This document shows, piece after piece, positions 53,445-63,100 of a stretch of 64,000 nucleotides of DNA. A program made the position numbers and the translations under genes. The notes under the pieces are model-generated. The model worked only from the letters and a program-made list of their open reading frames with translations, made no database searches and was not told the DNA's origin. The stretch is taken from the NCBI GenBank assembly GCA_038207625.1, contig JBBQZO010000002.1, positions 248,001 through 312,000 of the forward strand. Direction: 5' to 3'. The stretch comes from JBBQZO01 sp038207625. GTDB lineage: Bacteria; Pseudomonadota; Gammaproteobacteria; Burkholderiales; Burkholderiaceae_D. The stretch's first letter is position 1, and the number at the start of each line of letters is the position of its first letter.

Positions 53445-54626
53445 TTATTTCCCCTGTACTGGCGCAGTGGTGGCGGCGCTGGCCACTTTGGCGGCGACCA
53501 TCTCGACCTGCTCGCCATCCTTCAGGCTGGAGCTTGGGTTGCGCATCAAGGTGTCGCCCGCGGCCAGGCCGGTGCGCACCTCGTAGTTGCCCGAGCGCGC
53601 ATCGCGCACGCCCAGCGCCAGCTCCACCTTGGAAACCTTGTTGCCCTTGACGCGCCAGGTATAGGCCTTGTCGCCGGCCTTGACCAGCGCGCTCTCGGGC
53701 AGCATCAGCGCGCTGACGCTTTCCGCCTCGATGCTGCCTTCGGCGTACAGACCGGACACGCGCGGCTGCGCCGCGTCGGCGAACGCGACCAGCACTTCGA
53801 CCTGACGGGTGACGTCGTTGGCGGCCGGATCGATGCGCTTGACCTTGCCGTGGAATTCCTGGCCCGTATAGCCGTTGATGCGGAAGGTGACCGGCTGGCC
53901 GACCTTGACCAGCGCGATCTTGTCGGCCGAGACGCGCCCTTCAAAGCGCATGCTGGTCGGATCGATCACTTTCAGCATTTCCTTGCCGGCCGCGGCGGTG
54001 TCGCCGTTGGACACCTTGCGGTCGCTGACGACGCCGTCGAACGGCGCGCGCACCAGCGTGCGTTGCAACTGCTGGCGCGCCAGCACGGCGCGCGCCTTGG
54101 CGGCCGACAACTCGCTTTGCGCGCTGTTGCGGCGCACTTCCGAGTCGTCCAGCGCCTGCACCGACGTCATGCCGGAGGCGCGCAGCGTCTTCAGGCGCTG
54201 CAGCGTGCGCTCGGCCTGGTCGAGCGCCTGGGCGGCGCCGCGCGCGCTGTCCTCGGCCGAATTGAGATTGTCGCGAATCGAGGTTTCATCGAGACGCACC
54301 AGCACGTCGCCTTTTTTGACGACGTCGCCGTTTTCTTTCAATACTTGCAACACCACGGCCGAGACTTCGGCGCGCAGGTCAGCCTTGCGCTCGGGCTGCA
54401 CGGAACCGGTCACCACGGGCCCGGACGCGAGCGCATTGTTTTGCACCGTGATCAGGTCTTCTGGGGACAGCGTCAGCTTGACAGCGGGAGCATCGGTTTT
54501 CTTGTCGCCCGAGCCGGCTTTGCCAGCTACTGCGCTCGCGCTCGCTTTGTCGGTCTGCTTGCCATCCTTGCTGCAGGCAGCCAGGGCTGAAGCGATGGCC
54601 AGTACGATTATTGTTTTGCGCAACAT
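53445..54626 (-). CDS. RND periplasmic adaptor (membrane fusion) lipoprotein
   Basis: The 393-residue protein has a lipobox (IASALAACSK), a lipoyl/hairpin region (about residues 85-215, with long coiled-coil from RDNLNSAEDSARGAA to KARAVLARQQLQ), a beta-barrel domain and a membrane-proximal end. Typical motifs are VLVRLDETSIRDNL, TLVRAPFDGVVSDRKV and VTRQVEVLVAF. It links the pump to a TolC-type channel. GGAG precedes ATG 54626. The pump gene follows three bases after its stop. Confidence 0.92.
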   Translation of the reverse strand: MLRKTIIVLAIASALAACSKDGKQTDKASASAVAGKAGSGDKKTDAPAVKLTLSPEDLITVQNNALASGPVVTGSVQPERKADLRAEVSAVVLQVLKENGDVVKKGDVLVRLDETSIRDNLNSAEDSARGAAQALDQAERTLQRLKTLRASGMTSVQALDDSEVRRNSAQSELSAAKARAVLARQQLQRTLVRAPFDGVVSDRKVSNGDTAAAGKEMLKVIDPTSMRFEGRVSADKIALVKVGQPVTFRINGYTGQEFHGKVKRIDPAANDVTRQVEVLVAFADAAQPRVSGLYAEGSIEAESVSALMLPESALVKAGDKAYTWRVKGNKVSKVELALGVRDARSGNYEVRTGLAAGDTLMRNPSSSLKDGEQVEMVAAKVASAATTAPVQGK

Positions 54627-54906
54627 GTAAATTCTCCGGGATGAATAGTGTTCGATGCTCGCCACAAGGGCAAGGTATAACAAGTGAGGCAGTATCGGAC
54701 AGCCTTAGCGAGGCGTCAATCGGCCTACCCACGTGTTGCACTATCGTGGGCATGAACTGCGTTTTTGGCGCCCTGAACTGCACATAGCGGCGATGAAAAG
54801 CGCGGATTTTTGGCGTGAAACGAGCAGCGACCGACCTGAACTGCCTCTATATCAGCAAAGCGGCCGGCGCTTGCCGGGTGGCGCGGCGGCGCCGGATCAG
54901 CCCGGA

Positions 54907-55338
54907 TCAGGCCTGCAGCAGGCTGCGCGAGACCAGATGCACCAGGAAGCCGATGCCCACGCCGGTACAGACGCCGCCGCCGATTTCGACCAGGGTATGG
55001 CCCATGCGCTCGCGCAGGTGCTGGAAGCCGGACGTGCCGGCGGCAAGCCGGTTGAGCGCCTCGGCGTGCTTGCCCACGTGCTGACGCAGGCTGTTGGCGT
55101 CGATCATGACGATGAAGGCCAGCGTTACCGCCACGCCGAAGGCCGGGTGGCCGATGCCTTCGCGCAACGCGATCAAGGTCGCCATGCTGGTCACGACGGC
55201 GCTATGGTTGCTGGGAAAGCCGCCATTGCCCACCAGATCGAAGGCCCAGCGCCGCGTGCGCGCGCTGTTGATCAGGAATTTGAGCGGTCCCACGCTGAGC
55301 CAGGCGACCAGCGGGGTGACCAGATAGGTGATGTCCAT
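54907..55338 (-). CDS. Divergent PAP2-family membrane protein (YuiD-like, DUF212)
   Basis: The 143-residue protein has four membrane segments and the family signature: LVAWLSVGPLKFLI, NGGFPSNHSAVVTSMATLIAL with the PSNHS core, MIDANSLRQHVGKHAEALN and ERMGHTLVEIGGGVCTGVG. Divergent PAP2 proteins are small integral membrane proteins that keep a PSxHS motif like that of acid phosphatases; their substrate is unknown. It diverges from the TerC-like gene. Confidence 0.85.
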   Translation of the reverse strand: MDITYLVTPLVAWLSVGPLKFLINSARTRRWAFDLVGNGGFPSNHSAVVTSMATLIALREGIGHPAFGVAVTLAFIVMIDANSLRQHVGKHAEALNRLAAGTSGFQHLRERMGHTLVEIGGGVCTGVGIGFLVHLVSRSLLQA

Positions 55339-55563
55339 AAAGCCTTCGTGTGTTCGTGGGTGAAAGTGGGCGCGTGGGTGCGCAACGACGCAAGGCGCAA
55401 TTATCGCAGATCGCGCCAGCCGGCCAAAGCGCCCCGCTGACGCCGCCCGCGCATCGATATGAAAACAATATTCTGGTCAAAACACTTAGAATGACCGACA
55501 AGCGCGACTGTGCGCAGCGGCGCCACCGCTGTTTCGCTAGCGAAAATTTCTTTGGGAGTAAAA

Positions 55564-56598
55564 ATGCAACATTTCAAGCTGTCGATCGTGGTCACGGTGG
55601 TCTTGCTGGCACTGGCCGCATGGTGGGGTTATGCGGGCGGCGGCAGCGCCGGCGCGCTGTCGGCATTGTGGATCGCCGCCGTGCTGGGCGTGATGGAGGT
55701 ATCGCTGTCGTTTGACAACGCAGTGGTCAACGCCTCGGTGCTGCGCAACTGGAACGAATTCTGGCGCAAGCTGTTTCTCACCGTCGGCATCATCGTCGCC
55801 GTGTTTGGCATGCGCTTGCTGTTTCCGCTGGCGATCGTGTCGGTGGCCACCGGTCTGGGCTTGCTGGACGTGTGGAGCATGGCCACGACCAACCCGGCCG
55901 AGTATGCGCGTCATCTGGGCGCGCACCACGCCGAAGTGGCCGCTTTTGGCGGCGCCTTCCTGCTGCTGGTGTTTCTCAACTTCCTGTTCGACCAGGAAAA
56001 AGAGCTGCACTGGCTGGGCCGGATCGAAGCGAAGGTGGGCGAACACGGCACCGAAGGGCTGGCCGTGCTGCTGACGCTGGGCGCGGTGTTCGCCTGCGTG
56101 AGCCTGATGCCCGAGGCGCGCAAGCTCAGCGTCCTGACGGCCGGTGTGCTCGGACTGGCCGTGTATGTGGCCGTGGGCTGGTTCAGCGGCCTGCTCGAAG
56201 AGGAAGAAAGCGATCCGGGCATCGGCAAGATGATCGCGCGCGGCAGCATCGGCGCCTTCGTGTATCTGGAAGTGCTGGACGCCTCGTTCAGCTTTGACGG
56301 CGTGATCGGCGCGTTTGCCATCACCAACGATGTCGTCATCATCATGCTGGGGCTGGCGATCGGCGCGATGTTCGTGCGGTCGCTGACGGTGTTTCTGGTG
56401 CACAAGGGCACGCTGGACGAATTCGTGTTCCTCGAACACGGCGCGCACTACGCGATCGGCATCCTGGCGCTGATCATGTTCGCCAGCGTCAAGTACCAGA
56501 TCCCCGAGTGGTTCACCGGCCTGTCGGGCGTGGCCTTCATCGCGGTGTCGCTGTGGTCCTCGATCCTGTACAAGCGCAAGCACGGCCTGGGGACTTGA
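55564..56598 (+). CDS. TerC-superfamily membrane protein (DUF475)
   Basis: The 344-residue polytopic protein has about nine membrane segments and two acidic intramembrane motifs typical of the TerC/Alx superfamily: EVSLSFDNAVVNASVL near residue 45 and VLDASFSFDGVIGAFA near residue 240. DUF475 members are thought to handle divalent metal ions and to work with Ter proteins. GGGAG precedes ATG 55564. It heads a same-strand run with TerD- and TerA-like genes. Confidence 0.88.
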   Translation: MQHFKLSIVVTVVLLALAAWWGYAGGGSAGALSALWIAAVLGVMEVSLSFDNAVVNASVLRNWNEFWRKLFLTVGIIVAVFGMRLLFPLAIVSVATGLGLLDVWSMATTNPAEYARHLGAHHAEVAAFGGAFLLLVFLNFLFDQEKELHWLGRIEAKVGEHGTEGLAVLLTLGAVFACVSLMPEARKLSVLTAGVLGLAVYVAVGWFSGLLEEEESDPGIGKMIARGSIGAFVYLEVLDASFSFDGVIGAFAITNDVVIIMLGLAIGAMFVRSLTVFLVHKGTLDEFVFLEHGAHYAIGILALIMFASVKYQIPEWFTGLSGVAFIAVSLWSSILYKRKHGLGT

Positions 56599-56707
56599 AA
56601 TTTTAAAAACAGTCAGCATCTGTAGCCGGCCAGTATCAATGACCGGCGACGTGTCGATTGACGCTGGCGTTCCTTCACCCGTAGCACCCACTATTGGAGC
56701 GTACACT

Positions 56708-57283
56708 ATGGCTATCAGTTTGCAAAAAGGCGGCAACGTCAATCTGAGCAAGGAAGCGCCCGGCCTGAAGAAAATCACGGTCGGCCTGGGCTGGGACCCG
56801 CGCGCCACCGACGGCGCCGAATTCGACCTCGACGGCAGCGCCTTCATGCTGCGCGCCGACGGCAAGGTGCGCGCCGATTCGGACTTCATCTTCTATAACA
56901 ATCTGAAATCGACCGACGGTTCGTTGACCCACACGGGCGACAACCGCAGCGGCGTGGGCGACGGCGACGACGAGAGTCTGGTGATCGACCTGACGCGCGT
57001 GCCGGCCGAGATCGAACGCATCGCGGTGGCTGTGACGATCCACGAGGCCGACGCGCGCAAGCAGAACTTCGGCATGGTCAGCCACGCCTTCATGCGCTGC
57101 GTGAACGCCGACGGCGAGCGTGAAATCGCCCGCTTTGACCTGTCCGAGGAAAGCTCGACCGAAACGGCGATGGTGTTCGGCGAAGTCTATCGCAACGGCG
57201 CCGAATGGAAATTTCGCGCCGTCGGCCAGGGTTTCAAGGGCGGCCTCGGCCCGCTGGCGCGCTCTTACGGCGTGAACGCCTGA
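56708..57283 (+). CDS. terD: TerD-family protein
   Basis: The 191-residue cytosolic protein has the TerD core: ISLQKGGNVNLSKEAPGL, the calcium-binding acidic segments FDLDGSAFML and NRSGVGDGDDESLVIDL, and the closing RAVGQGFKGGLGPLARSYG. TerD proteins bind calcium and occur in stress-response modules for tellurite, phage and envelope damage. ATG 56708 has GGAG nine bases upstream. It lies 109 bases after the TerC-like gene. Confidence 0.92.
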   Translation: MAISLQKGGNVNLSKEAPGLKKITVGLGWDPRATDGAEFDLDGSAFMLRADGKVRADSDFIFYNNLKSTDGSLTHTGDNRSGVGDGDDESLVIDLTRVPAEIERIAVAVTIHEADARKQNFGMVSHAFMRCVNADGEREIARFDLSEESSTETAMVFGEVYRNGAEWKFRAVGQGFKGGLGPLARSYGVNA

Positions 57284-57410
57284 GTCACGTGCATCCGGCC
57301 AGGCGCACAGGCGCCGGGCCGGCGCGCCGGCGCCGGGCACCCTGTGCGCTGACGACGATCCCATTCCAGGCGCGCCGCAACAAGCCGGCGCGCCAGCAGG
57401 AGCGACGCTG

Positions 57411-58646
57411 ATGAGTCATTTTACCCGCGGCCAGAAAGGCAAATTATCCGAGCTCGGCCTGTCCGACGCCATGCCGGTGCGCCTGACGTTGGATGCGCCG
57501 GGCATGATGGTCGATGTCAGCTGTTTCGGCCTCGATGCGCACGGCCAGTTGTCCGACCAACGTTTCATGGTGTTCTATAAGCAGACGTCGGCGCCGCAGG
57601 ACGCCATCGTGTTCGACGCCGGCGCGCCGCGCGCGCTGTTTCGGGTCGACCTGACCCGCCTGCCCGCTGGCATCGACAAGCTGGTGTTTTGCGCCAGCAC
57701 CGACCAGGGCGGCATGCGCGGCCTGGGCCGATGCGCGCTCACGCTGGGCGACAACGACGCGCTCACGTTTGCGTTTTCCGGCGCCGACTTCACCGATGAA
57801 AAGGCGGTCATCGTCGGCGAACTGTATCGGCGCGATGGCAGCTGGCGCTTCGGCGCCGTCGGCCAGGGATTCAAAGGCGGTCTGGCCGCCCTGCTCAGCC
57901 ATTTTGGCGGCGCCGAGATGGTCAGCGCCGCCGCACCGCCACTTGCCGCACCGCCGCTTGCCGCGCCGGCCGCGCCGGCGGCCAAGCCCGTCTCGCTATC
58001 GAAGATCCGGCTTGAGAAAAGCGGCGACAAAGTCTCGCTCGACAAACGCGCCGGCCAGGCGTTCGGACGCATCCGCGTCAACCTGAACTGGCATCAGGAC
58101 AGCGCCAAACCGGCCGCCCCGGCGGGATTTCTGGGCAAACTGCTGGGGCAGTCGGCGCCGGGCACGGCGGCGATCGATCTCGACATCGGCTGTCTGTACG
58201 AGCTGACCGACGGCGCGCGCGGCGCGGTGCAGGCGCTGGGCAACAGCTGGGGCGCGTTCGACAAGGCGCCGTATATCTGGCTGGATGGCGACGATCGCAG
58301 CGGCAGCAGCAGCGGCGGCGAAAACATCGACATCAACGGTGCCCACTTCGAGCACATCAAGCGGGTGCTGGTGTACGCCTTCATCTACGACGGCGTGCCC
58401 AACTGGGCCGCCACCGACGGCGTCGTCACCATCACGATGCCAGACCAGCCACCGGTCGAAGTGCGCCTCGACAGCGGCGCCAGGCAGCCGATGTGCGCCA
58501 TCGCGCTGATCGACAACCAGGGCGGGCGCCTGCAGGTGACCAAACTGGTCGAGTATTTTTCCGGTCAGGGCCGCATCACTGCCCACCAGGAAATGGATGA
58601 ACGTTACCACTTTGGTCTACACTGGAAGCCCGGCTCGAAGAGCTAG
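57411..58646 (+). CDS. terA: TerA-like protein with two TerD-fold domains
   Basis: The 411-residue protein has an N-terminal TerD-like domain (about 1-170, ending RFGAVGQGFKGGLAALLSHFG, almost the TerD ending), a proline/alanine linker (about 172-195) and a C-terminal TerA-type domain (about 215-405) with IDLDIGCLYEL, an acidic LDGDDRSGSSSGGENIDI loop and VLVYAFIYDGVPNW. The N-terminal half has fewer acidic calcium ligands than TerD. It probably forms part of a membrane-linked Ter complex with the TerC-like protein. Confidence 0.88.
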   Translation: MSHFTRGQKGKLSELGLSDAMPVRLTLDAPGMMVDVSCFGLDAHGQLSDQRFMVFYKQTSAPQDAIVFDAGAPRALFRVDLTRLPAGIDKLVFCASTDQGGMRGLGRCALTLGDNDALTFAFSGADFTDEKAVIVGELYRRDGSWRFGAVGQGFKGGLAALLSHFGGAEMVSAAAPPLAAPPLAAPAAPAAKPVSLSKIRLEKSGDKVSLDKRAGQAFGRIRVNLNWHQDSAKPAAPAGFLGKLLGQSAPGTAAIDLDIGCLYELTDGARGAVQALGNSWGAFDKAPYIWLDGDDRSGSSSGGENIDINGAHFEHIKRVLVYAFIYDGVPNWAATDGVVTITMPDQPPVEVRLDSGARQPMCAIALIDNQGGRLQVTKLVEYFSGQGRITAHQEMDERYHFGLHWKPGSKS

Positions 58647-58672
58647 CTTCATTCAACCCACCGATACCACTC

Positions 58673-59044
58673 ATGACCCCATCCAAGAAGATCGTCGTCA
58701 CCCTCGTTGCCGTGCTCGGCGCCGCCATCGCGGTGTTTCTGATTTACGTCTGGCTTACCTTGCACTGGTCGTATTCGGAAGGCGAGCGGGCCGGCTTTCT
58801 GCAAAAGTTTTCCAGCAAAGGCTGGATCTGCAAGACCTGGGAAGGCGAGATTCTGCTCACCAGCATGCCCGGCGCGATCCCCGAGAAATTTGAATTCACC
58901 GTGCGCGATGGCGCCGTCGCCCAGCAGCTGATGTCGGCCACCGGCAAGCGTGTGCTGCTCACGTACGCGCAGCGCAAGGGTGTGCCCAGCAGCTGCTTTG
59001 GCGACACTGAATACTTCGTCGACAAGGTACAAGTGACGCCGTAA
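58673..59044 (+). CDS. Conserved small membrane-anchored protein of unknown function
   Basis: The 123-residue protein has one N-terminal membrane segment (VVTLVAVLGAAIAVFLIYVW) and a small soluble domain with YSEGERAGFLQKFSSKGWIC, KTWEGEIL, a mid-part FTVRDGAVAQQLM and an end VPSSCFGDTEYFVDKV. Two conserved-looking cysteines could form a disulfide. Similar proteins seem common in Betaproteobacteria without known function. It lies 26 bases after terA on the same strand and may be co-transcribed. Confidence 0.75.
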   Translation: MTPSKKIVVTLVAVLGAAIAVFLIYVWLTLHWSYSEGERAGFLQKFSSKGWICKTWEGEILLTSMPGAIPEKFEFTVRDGAVAQQLMSATGKRVLLTYAQRKGVPSSCFGDTEYFVDKVQVTP

Positions 59045-59064
59045 GCGCCGTTCGCACGCACCGC

Positions 59065-60132
59065 TCAGTGCTGGCCGGGCTCGCGGTGGCGTGCGCGGAT
59101 GGCCAGGATGGCGGGCAGGCACAGGCGAAAATGCGCCACCACCTCGGGGTCGAAGTGGCTGCCGCTCTGGGCAAAAATATACTCGAGCGCCTGCTCGAGC
59201 GGCCAGGCCTGCTTGTACGGACGGCTCGACGTGAGCGCATCGAACACGTCGGCCACGGCGACGATGCGTCCCGCTTGCGGGATGTCGGTGCCGGCCAGTG
59301 CGCCCGGATAGCCGCTGCCGTCCCATTTCTCATGGTGGCTGAGCGCGATCACGCGCGCCATGCGCAGCAGGTCCGAATCGCCGTCGTCGAGGATGTCGGC
59401 GCCGATCGCCGCGTGGGTCTGCATCACCGTCCACTCAACCCCGTCGAGCCGGCCCGGTTTGAGCAGCACCGCGTCGGGAATGCCAATCTTGCCCACGTCG
59501 TGCATGGGACTGGCGTCGAGCATCAGCTCGCACTGGGCCGCGTCCCAACCGAGCGAGCGCGCCAGCAGCGCGGCGATCTGGCTCATGCGGATGATGTGCA
59601 GTCCGGTTTCGTTGTCGCGGTATTCGGCCGCGCGCCCCAGCCTTTGCACTACCTGCAGACGCGACTGGCGCAGCATCTCGGTGCGCGCCTGCACCATCTG
59701 CTCGAGCACCGTCTTCTGGTCGTGCAGCATGCAAAACGCCAGATGCGCGTCCAGCAGGTTACGCACCCGCATCAGCAACTCGGCCCGGTCGAACGGCTTG
59801 CCGATGTAATCGCGCGCGCCGGCCGCCAGCGCCTTGAGCAGGTAGTCGCGCCCGTGCTGAGCGGTCAGGATCACGATGGGCGGCAGGAACGGGTCGTCCA
59901 GCGCCTTCAGTTGGGCCATGACCTGATAGCCGTCCAGGTGCGGCATGTTGATGTCGAGCAGGATCAGGCTGGGGCGCGCCGCGTGGTAATGCGCCAGCAC
60001 GTCACGCGGATCGGCGATCAGCACACGCTCGCGGTAGCCCTGGCTGGCCAGCATCTTGTCGAGCAGTTTCAAGTTGGCCGGCTCGTCGTCAATGACGAAG
60101 ATGCGGGCCTGGTCGAACAGCTGGTCGCTCAT
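59065..60132 (-). CDS. HD-GYP response regulator (c-di-GMP phosphodiesterase)
   Basis: The 355-residue protein has a receiver domain (about 1-125) with the acidic pair VIDDE, the phosphorylation Asp in LILLDINMPHLDG and the Lys in IGKPFDR. A linker helix leads to an HD-GYP domain (about 160-345) with MHDVGKIGIPD, LSHHEKWDGSGYPGAL and VADVFDALTSSRPYK. All metal ligands and the GYP triplet are present, so it should cut cyclic-di-GMP. It overlaps the kinase stop by four bases (60129-60132), so the kinase is the likely phosphodonor. Confidence 0.94.
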   Translation of the reverse strand: MSDQLFDQARIFVIDDEPANLKLLDKMLASQGYRERVLIADPRDVLAHYHAARPSLILLDINMPHLDGYQVMAQLKALDDPFLPPIVILTAQHGRDYLLKALAAGARDYIGKPFDRAELLMRVRNLLDAHLAFCMLHDQKTVLEQMVQARTEMLRQSRLQVVQRLGRAAEYRDNETGLHIIRMSQIAALLARSLGWDAAQCELMLDASPMHDVGKIGIPDAVLLKPGRLDGVEWTVMQTHAAIGADILDDGDSDLLRMARVIALSHHEKWDGSGYPGALAGTDIPQAGRIVAVADVFDALTSSRPYKQAWPLEQALEYIFAQSGSHFDPEVVAHFRLCLPAILAIRARHREPGQH

Positions 60133-63100
60133 CGGGTTTTCTCCGTGCTGGCGGCGAGCCAACGGTTGACGGTGGTGAACAACTGGCCCACATCGAGCGG
60201 CTTGGTGAGGTAGGCGTCAAAGCCGGCCGCGCTGGCCCGTTCCAGGTCGCGCGGCATCGCATTGGCCGTCACCGCCACGACAGGGATGGCGGCCAGCGCC
60301 GGGTCGGCACGCAGCCGCGCCAGCACCTGGTAGCCGTCCATGCCCGGCATGTTGATGTCGAGCAGAATCAGGTGCGGACGTTCGCTGTGCGCCAGCGCCA
60401 AGCCCTGCTGCGCCGAGTGCGCGCCGGTCAGCGCGATATGCGACTGGGCGCGCAACATGCGCGCCACCAGTTTCAGGTTAATCGGATTGTCGTCGATGCA
60501 CAGCACGCGCTGGCGCGCGCTGGCCGATTCGGCCGGCGCCTGCGCGACGTCGTCGGTGCCCGCCGGCTCGCCCAGCGCGGCAGCGGCGGGCAGCTCGACC
60601 CAGAAGGTCGAGCCGTCGCCCAGCTGGCTGGTCACGCCGATCACCCCGCCCATTGCCTCGGCCAGCCGGCGCGCGATCGACAAACCGATGCCGGTGCCTT
60701 CGACGGCGCTGGCCTCGGCCCCGAGCCGGCTAAACGGAAGAAACAGTTCGCCCAGCCGTTCGGGCGCGATGCCGGCACCATTGTCGCGCACGGCGATGCG
60801 CAGGCTGGCGCAGTCGGCGTGGCGCACCGACACGTCGATGGCGCCGCCCTCGTGGTTGTACTTGACCGCGTTCGACAGCAAATTGAGCAGCACCTGCTTC
60901 AGACGCACCCGGTCGGCCCGCACCGCCAGGTGCGGCGCCACGTCGAACGTCAGCGTGAGCGAACGCGCCTGGGCCAGCGGCAGAATCAGGCTGGTGCAAT
61001 CGTCAATCAGTGGCGCCAGCTCGACCGGCTCAAGCGAGACGTCGATATTGCCGGACTCGATCCTGGCCAGGTCGAGCACCTCGTTGATCAGCGCCAGCAG
61101 GTGGTGGCCGCCCTTGAGGATCTCGGTGACGTTGTCCTGCTGGTCGTCGTTGAGGTCCTCGTCATATTCGAGCATCTGGGCGAAGCCAAGGATCGCGTTC
61201 ATCGGCGTGCGCAGCTCGTGGCTCATGGAGGACAGGAAATCGGACTTGGCGTGGTTGGCCCGCTCGGCGTCCTCGCGCGCCACCGTCAAGGTCGCGTTCA
61301 GCGCGGCCAGTTCGCGGTGCACGTTTTTCAGTTCGGTGATGTCACTGAACATGCCCACCGAGCCGGTCGGCACGCCATGCTGGTCGCGCAGCAGCGACGG
61401 GATGCCCAGGCAAGACACGCGCGTGCCATCCGGCTGGTTCAACGTGATCTCGTACGGCTCGGCGATGCCGCGCTGACGCTTTTCCATCTCCGCACGCAGC
61501 ACGGCGGCGTTCTCGGCATCGACGAAATCGAAAATCTGACGGCCGATGAACTCGGCGCGCGGACGCCCCATCATCGTGCACATGGCCGGATTGACGTCGG
61601 TGGTGCGGCCCTCGGTGTCGATGAACCAGAAGCCCTGGTGCGCGCTGGTGAGAATGGTCGAGAGCAGGTGTTCGCGCTCGGCCAGGCGCAGTTCGGCCAC
61701 TTTGCGGTCGGTGATGTCGCTGTGGATGCCGATCATGCGCAGCGGCGCGCCGTCGGCGTCGCGCTGGAACACCGTGCCGCGGCACAGGCCCCACAGATAG
61801 CTGCCGTCCTTGCAGCGCAGGCGCAGTTCGACGGCGAAGGTGGGGCGCCGCCCGGCCAGGTAGTCGGACAGGTTTTGCTGCACCCGCGCCACATCGTCGG
61901 GGTGGATGTGACTGCGCCAGCCTTCGATGGTGTGCGCCAGCGCGCCCGGCGCGAAGCCGAGCATGGCCTCGTAGCGGCCCGAGGCGGGCATCGCGCCGCT
62001 GCGCATGTCCCAGTCCCAGATGCCATCGCCGGCCCCCTCGACGGCGAACACGAACAGCGCCTCGCTCTCGGACAAACGGGCCTTGGCCTCGACCCGCTCG
62101 CTGATATCTTGCAGCGTGCCGACCCGGCGCAACAGCGCGCCGGCCGCGTCGTGCTCGGCGCGCCCGAGCTGATGCACATGGCGCACCGTGCCGTCCGGGC
62201 GCACGATCCGGTACACCAGGTTGTGGCTGCCGCCGTGCTGCGCACGCTGCTCGCCCGCCTGCACCAGCGCCCGGTCGTCCGGATGGACCGCCGCCAGCAC
62301 GGCCGCGGCGCTGGGCGTGAAACTGGCGCGCGCGCGTCCGAAGATATCGAACATCTGGTCCGACCAGCTCATGTCGGTGCAATCGGCGTTGCCCTGCCAG
62401 TTGCCGATGCAGGCCAGCGCCTGCGCCTCGCGCAGCCGTTTTTCGCTGTCGGCCAGCGCCAGTTCGGCGCGCTTGCGCTTGTCGATGTTTTGCACCACGC
62501 CGAGCATGTTGATGGCCTTGCCGTCGGCGTCGCGCAGCACCGCCCCCCGTTCAAGCAGCCAGCGCGTGCTGCCGTCGGGCAGCAGCGCGCGGTGTTCGAT
62601 TTCAAACGGCACATCGTGCTTGACCGAGGCCTTGATGGCGTCCAGCACCGCCTCCCGGTCATCCGGATGGAGCGCGTTGACGAAGGTCGGATAGCGGGTC
62701 TGGCGTTCGCCGGCAGGCAAGCCGAACAGCGCCGCCACTTGCTCCGACCAGTACAGGGCGCCGCTGCCGATGTCCCAGTCCCAGGTGCCGATATTGGCGA
62801 AAATCTGGCCCTGGCCAAGCCGCTCGTTGGACAGGCGCAGCGCCGCATGGGCGCGCTTGCTGGCGCTGATGTCGGAGCGGATCGACACGTACTGGGTCGG
62901 CTGACCGCTCGCGTCGGCGCAGGGAATGATGGTCGCCTCGACCCAGTAGGTGCTGCCGTCGGCGCGCCGGTTGCACAGGTCGCCGTGCCAGACGGCGCCG
63001 CCGCTGATGGTGTGCCACAGCGCACGGAAAAATTCAGGCGGGTGCGCGTCCGACTTCATCAGGCGGTGGGTCTGCCCGATCAATTCGGCGCGGCTGTAGC

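Noticed and set aside
55440..55563. yybP-ykoY manganese riboswitch before the TerC-like gene
   Set aside because: Such elements often precede TerC genes, but the conserved core was not found.
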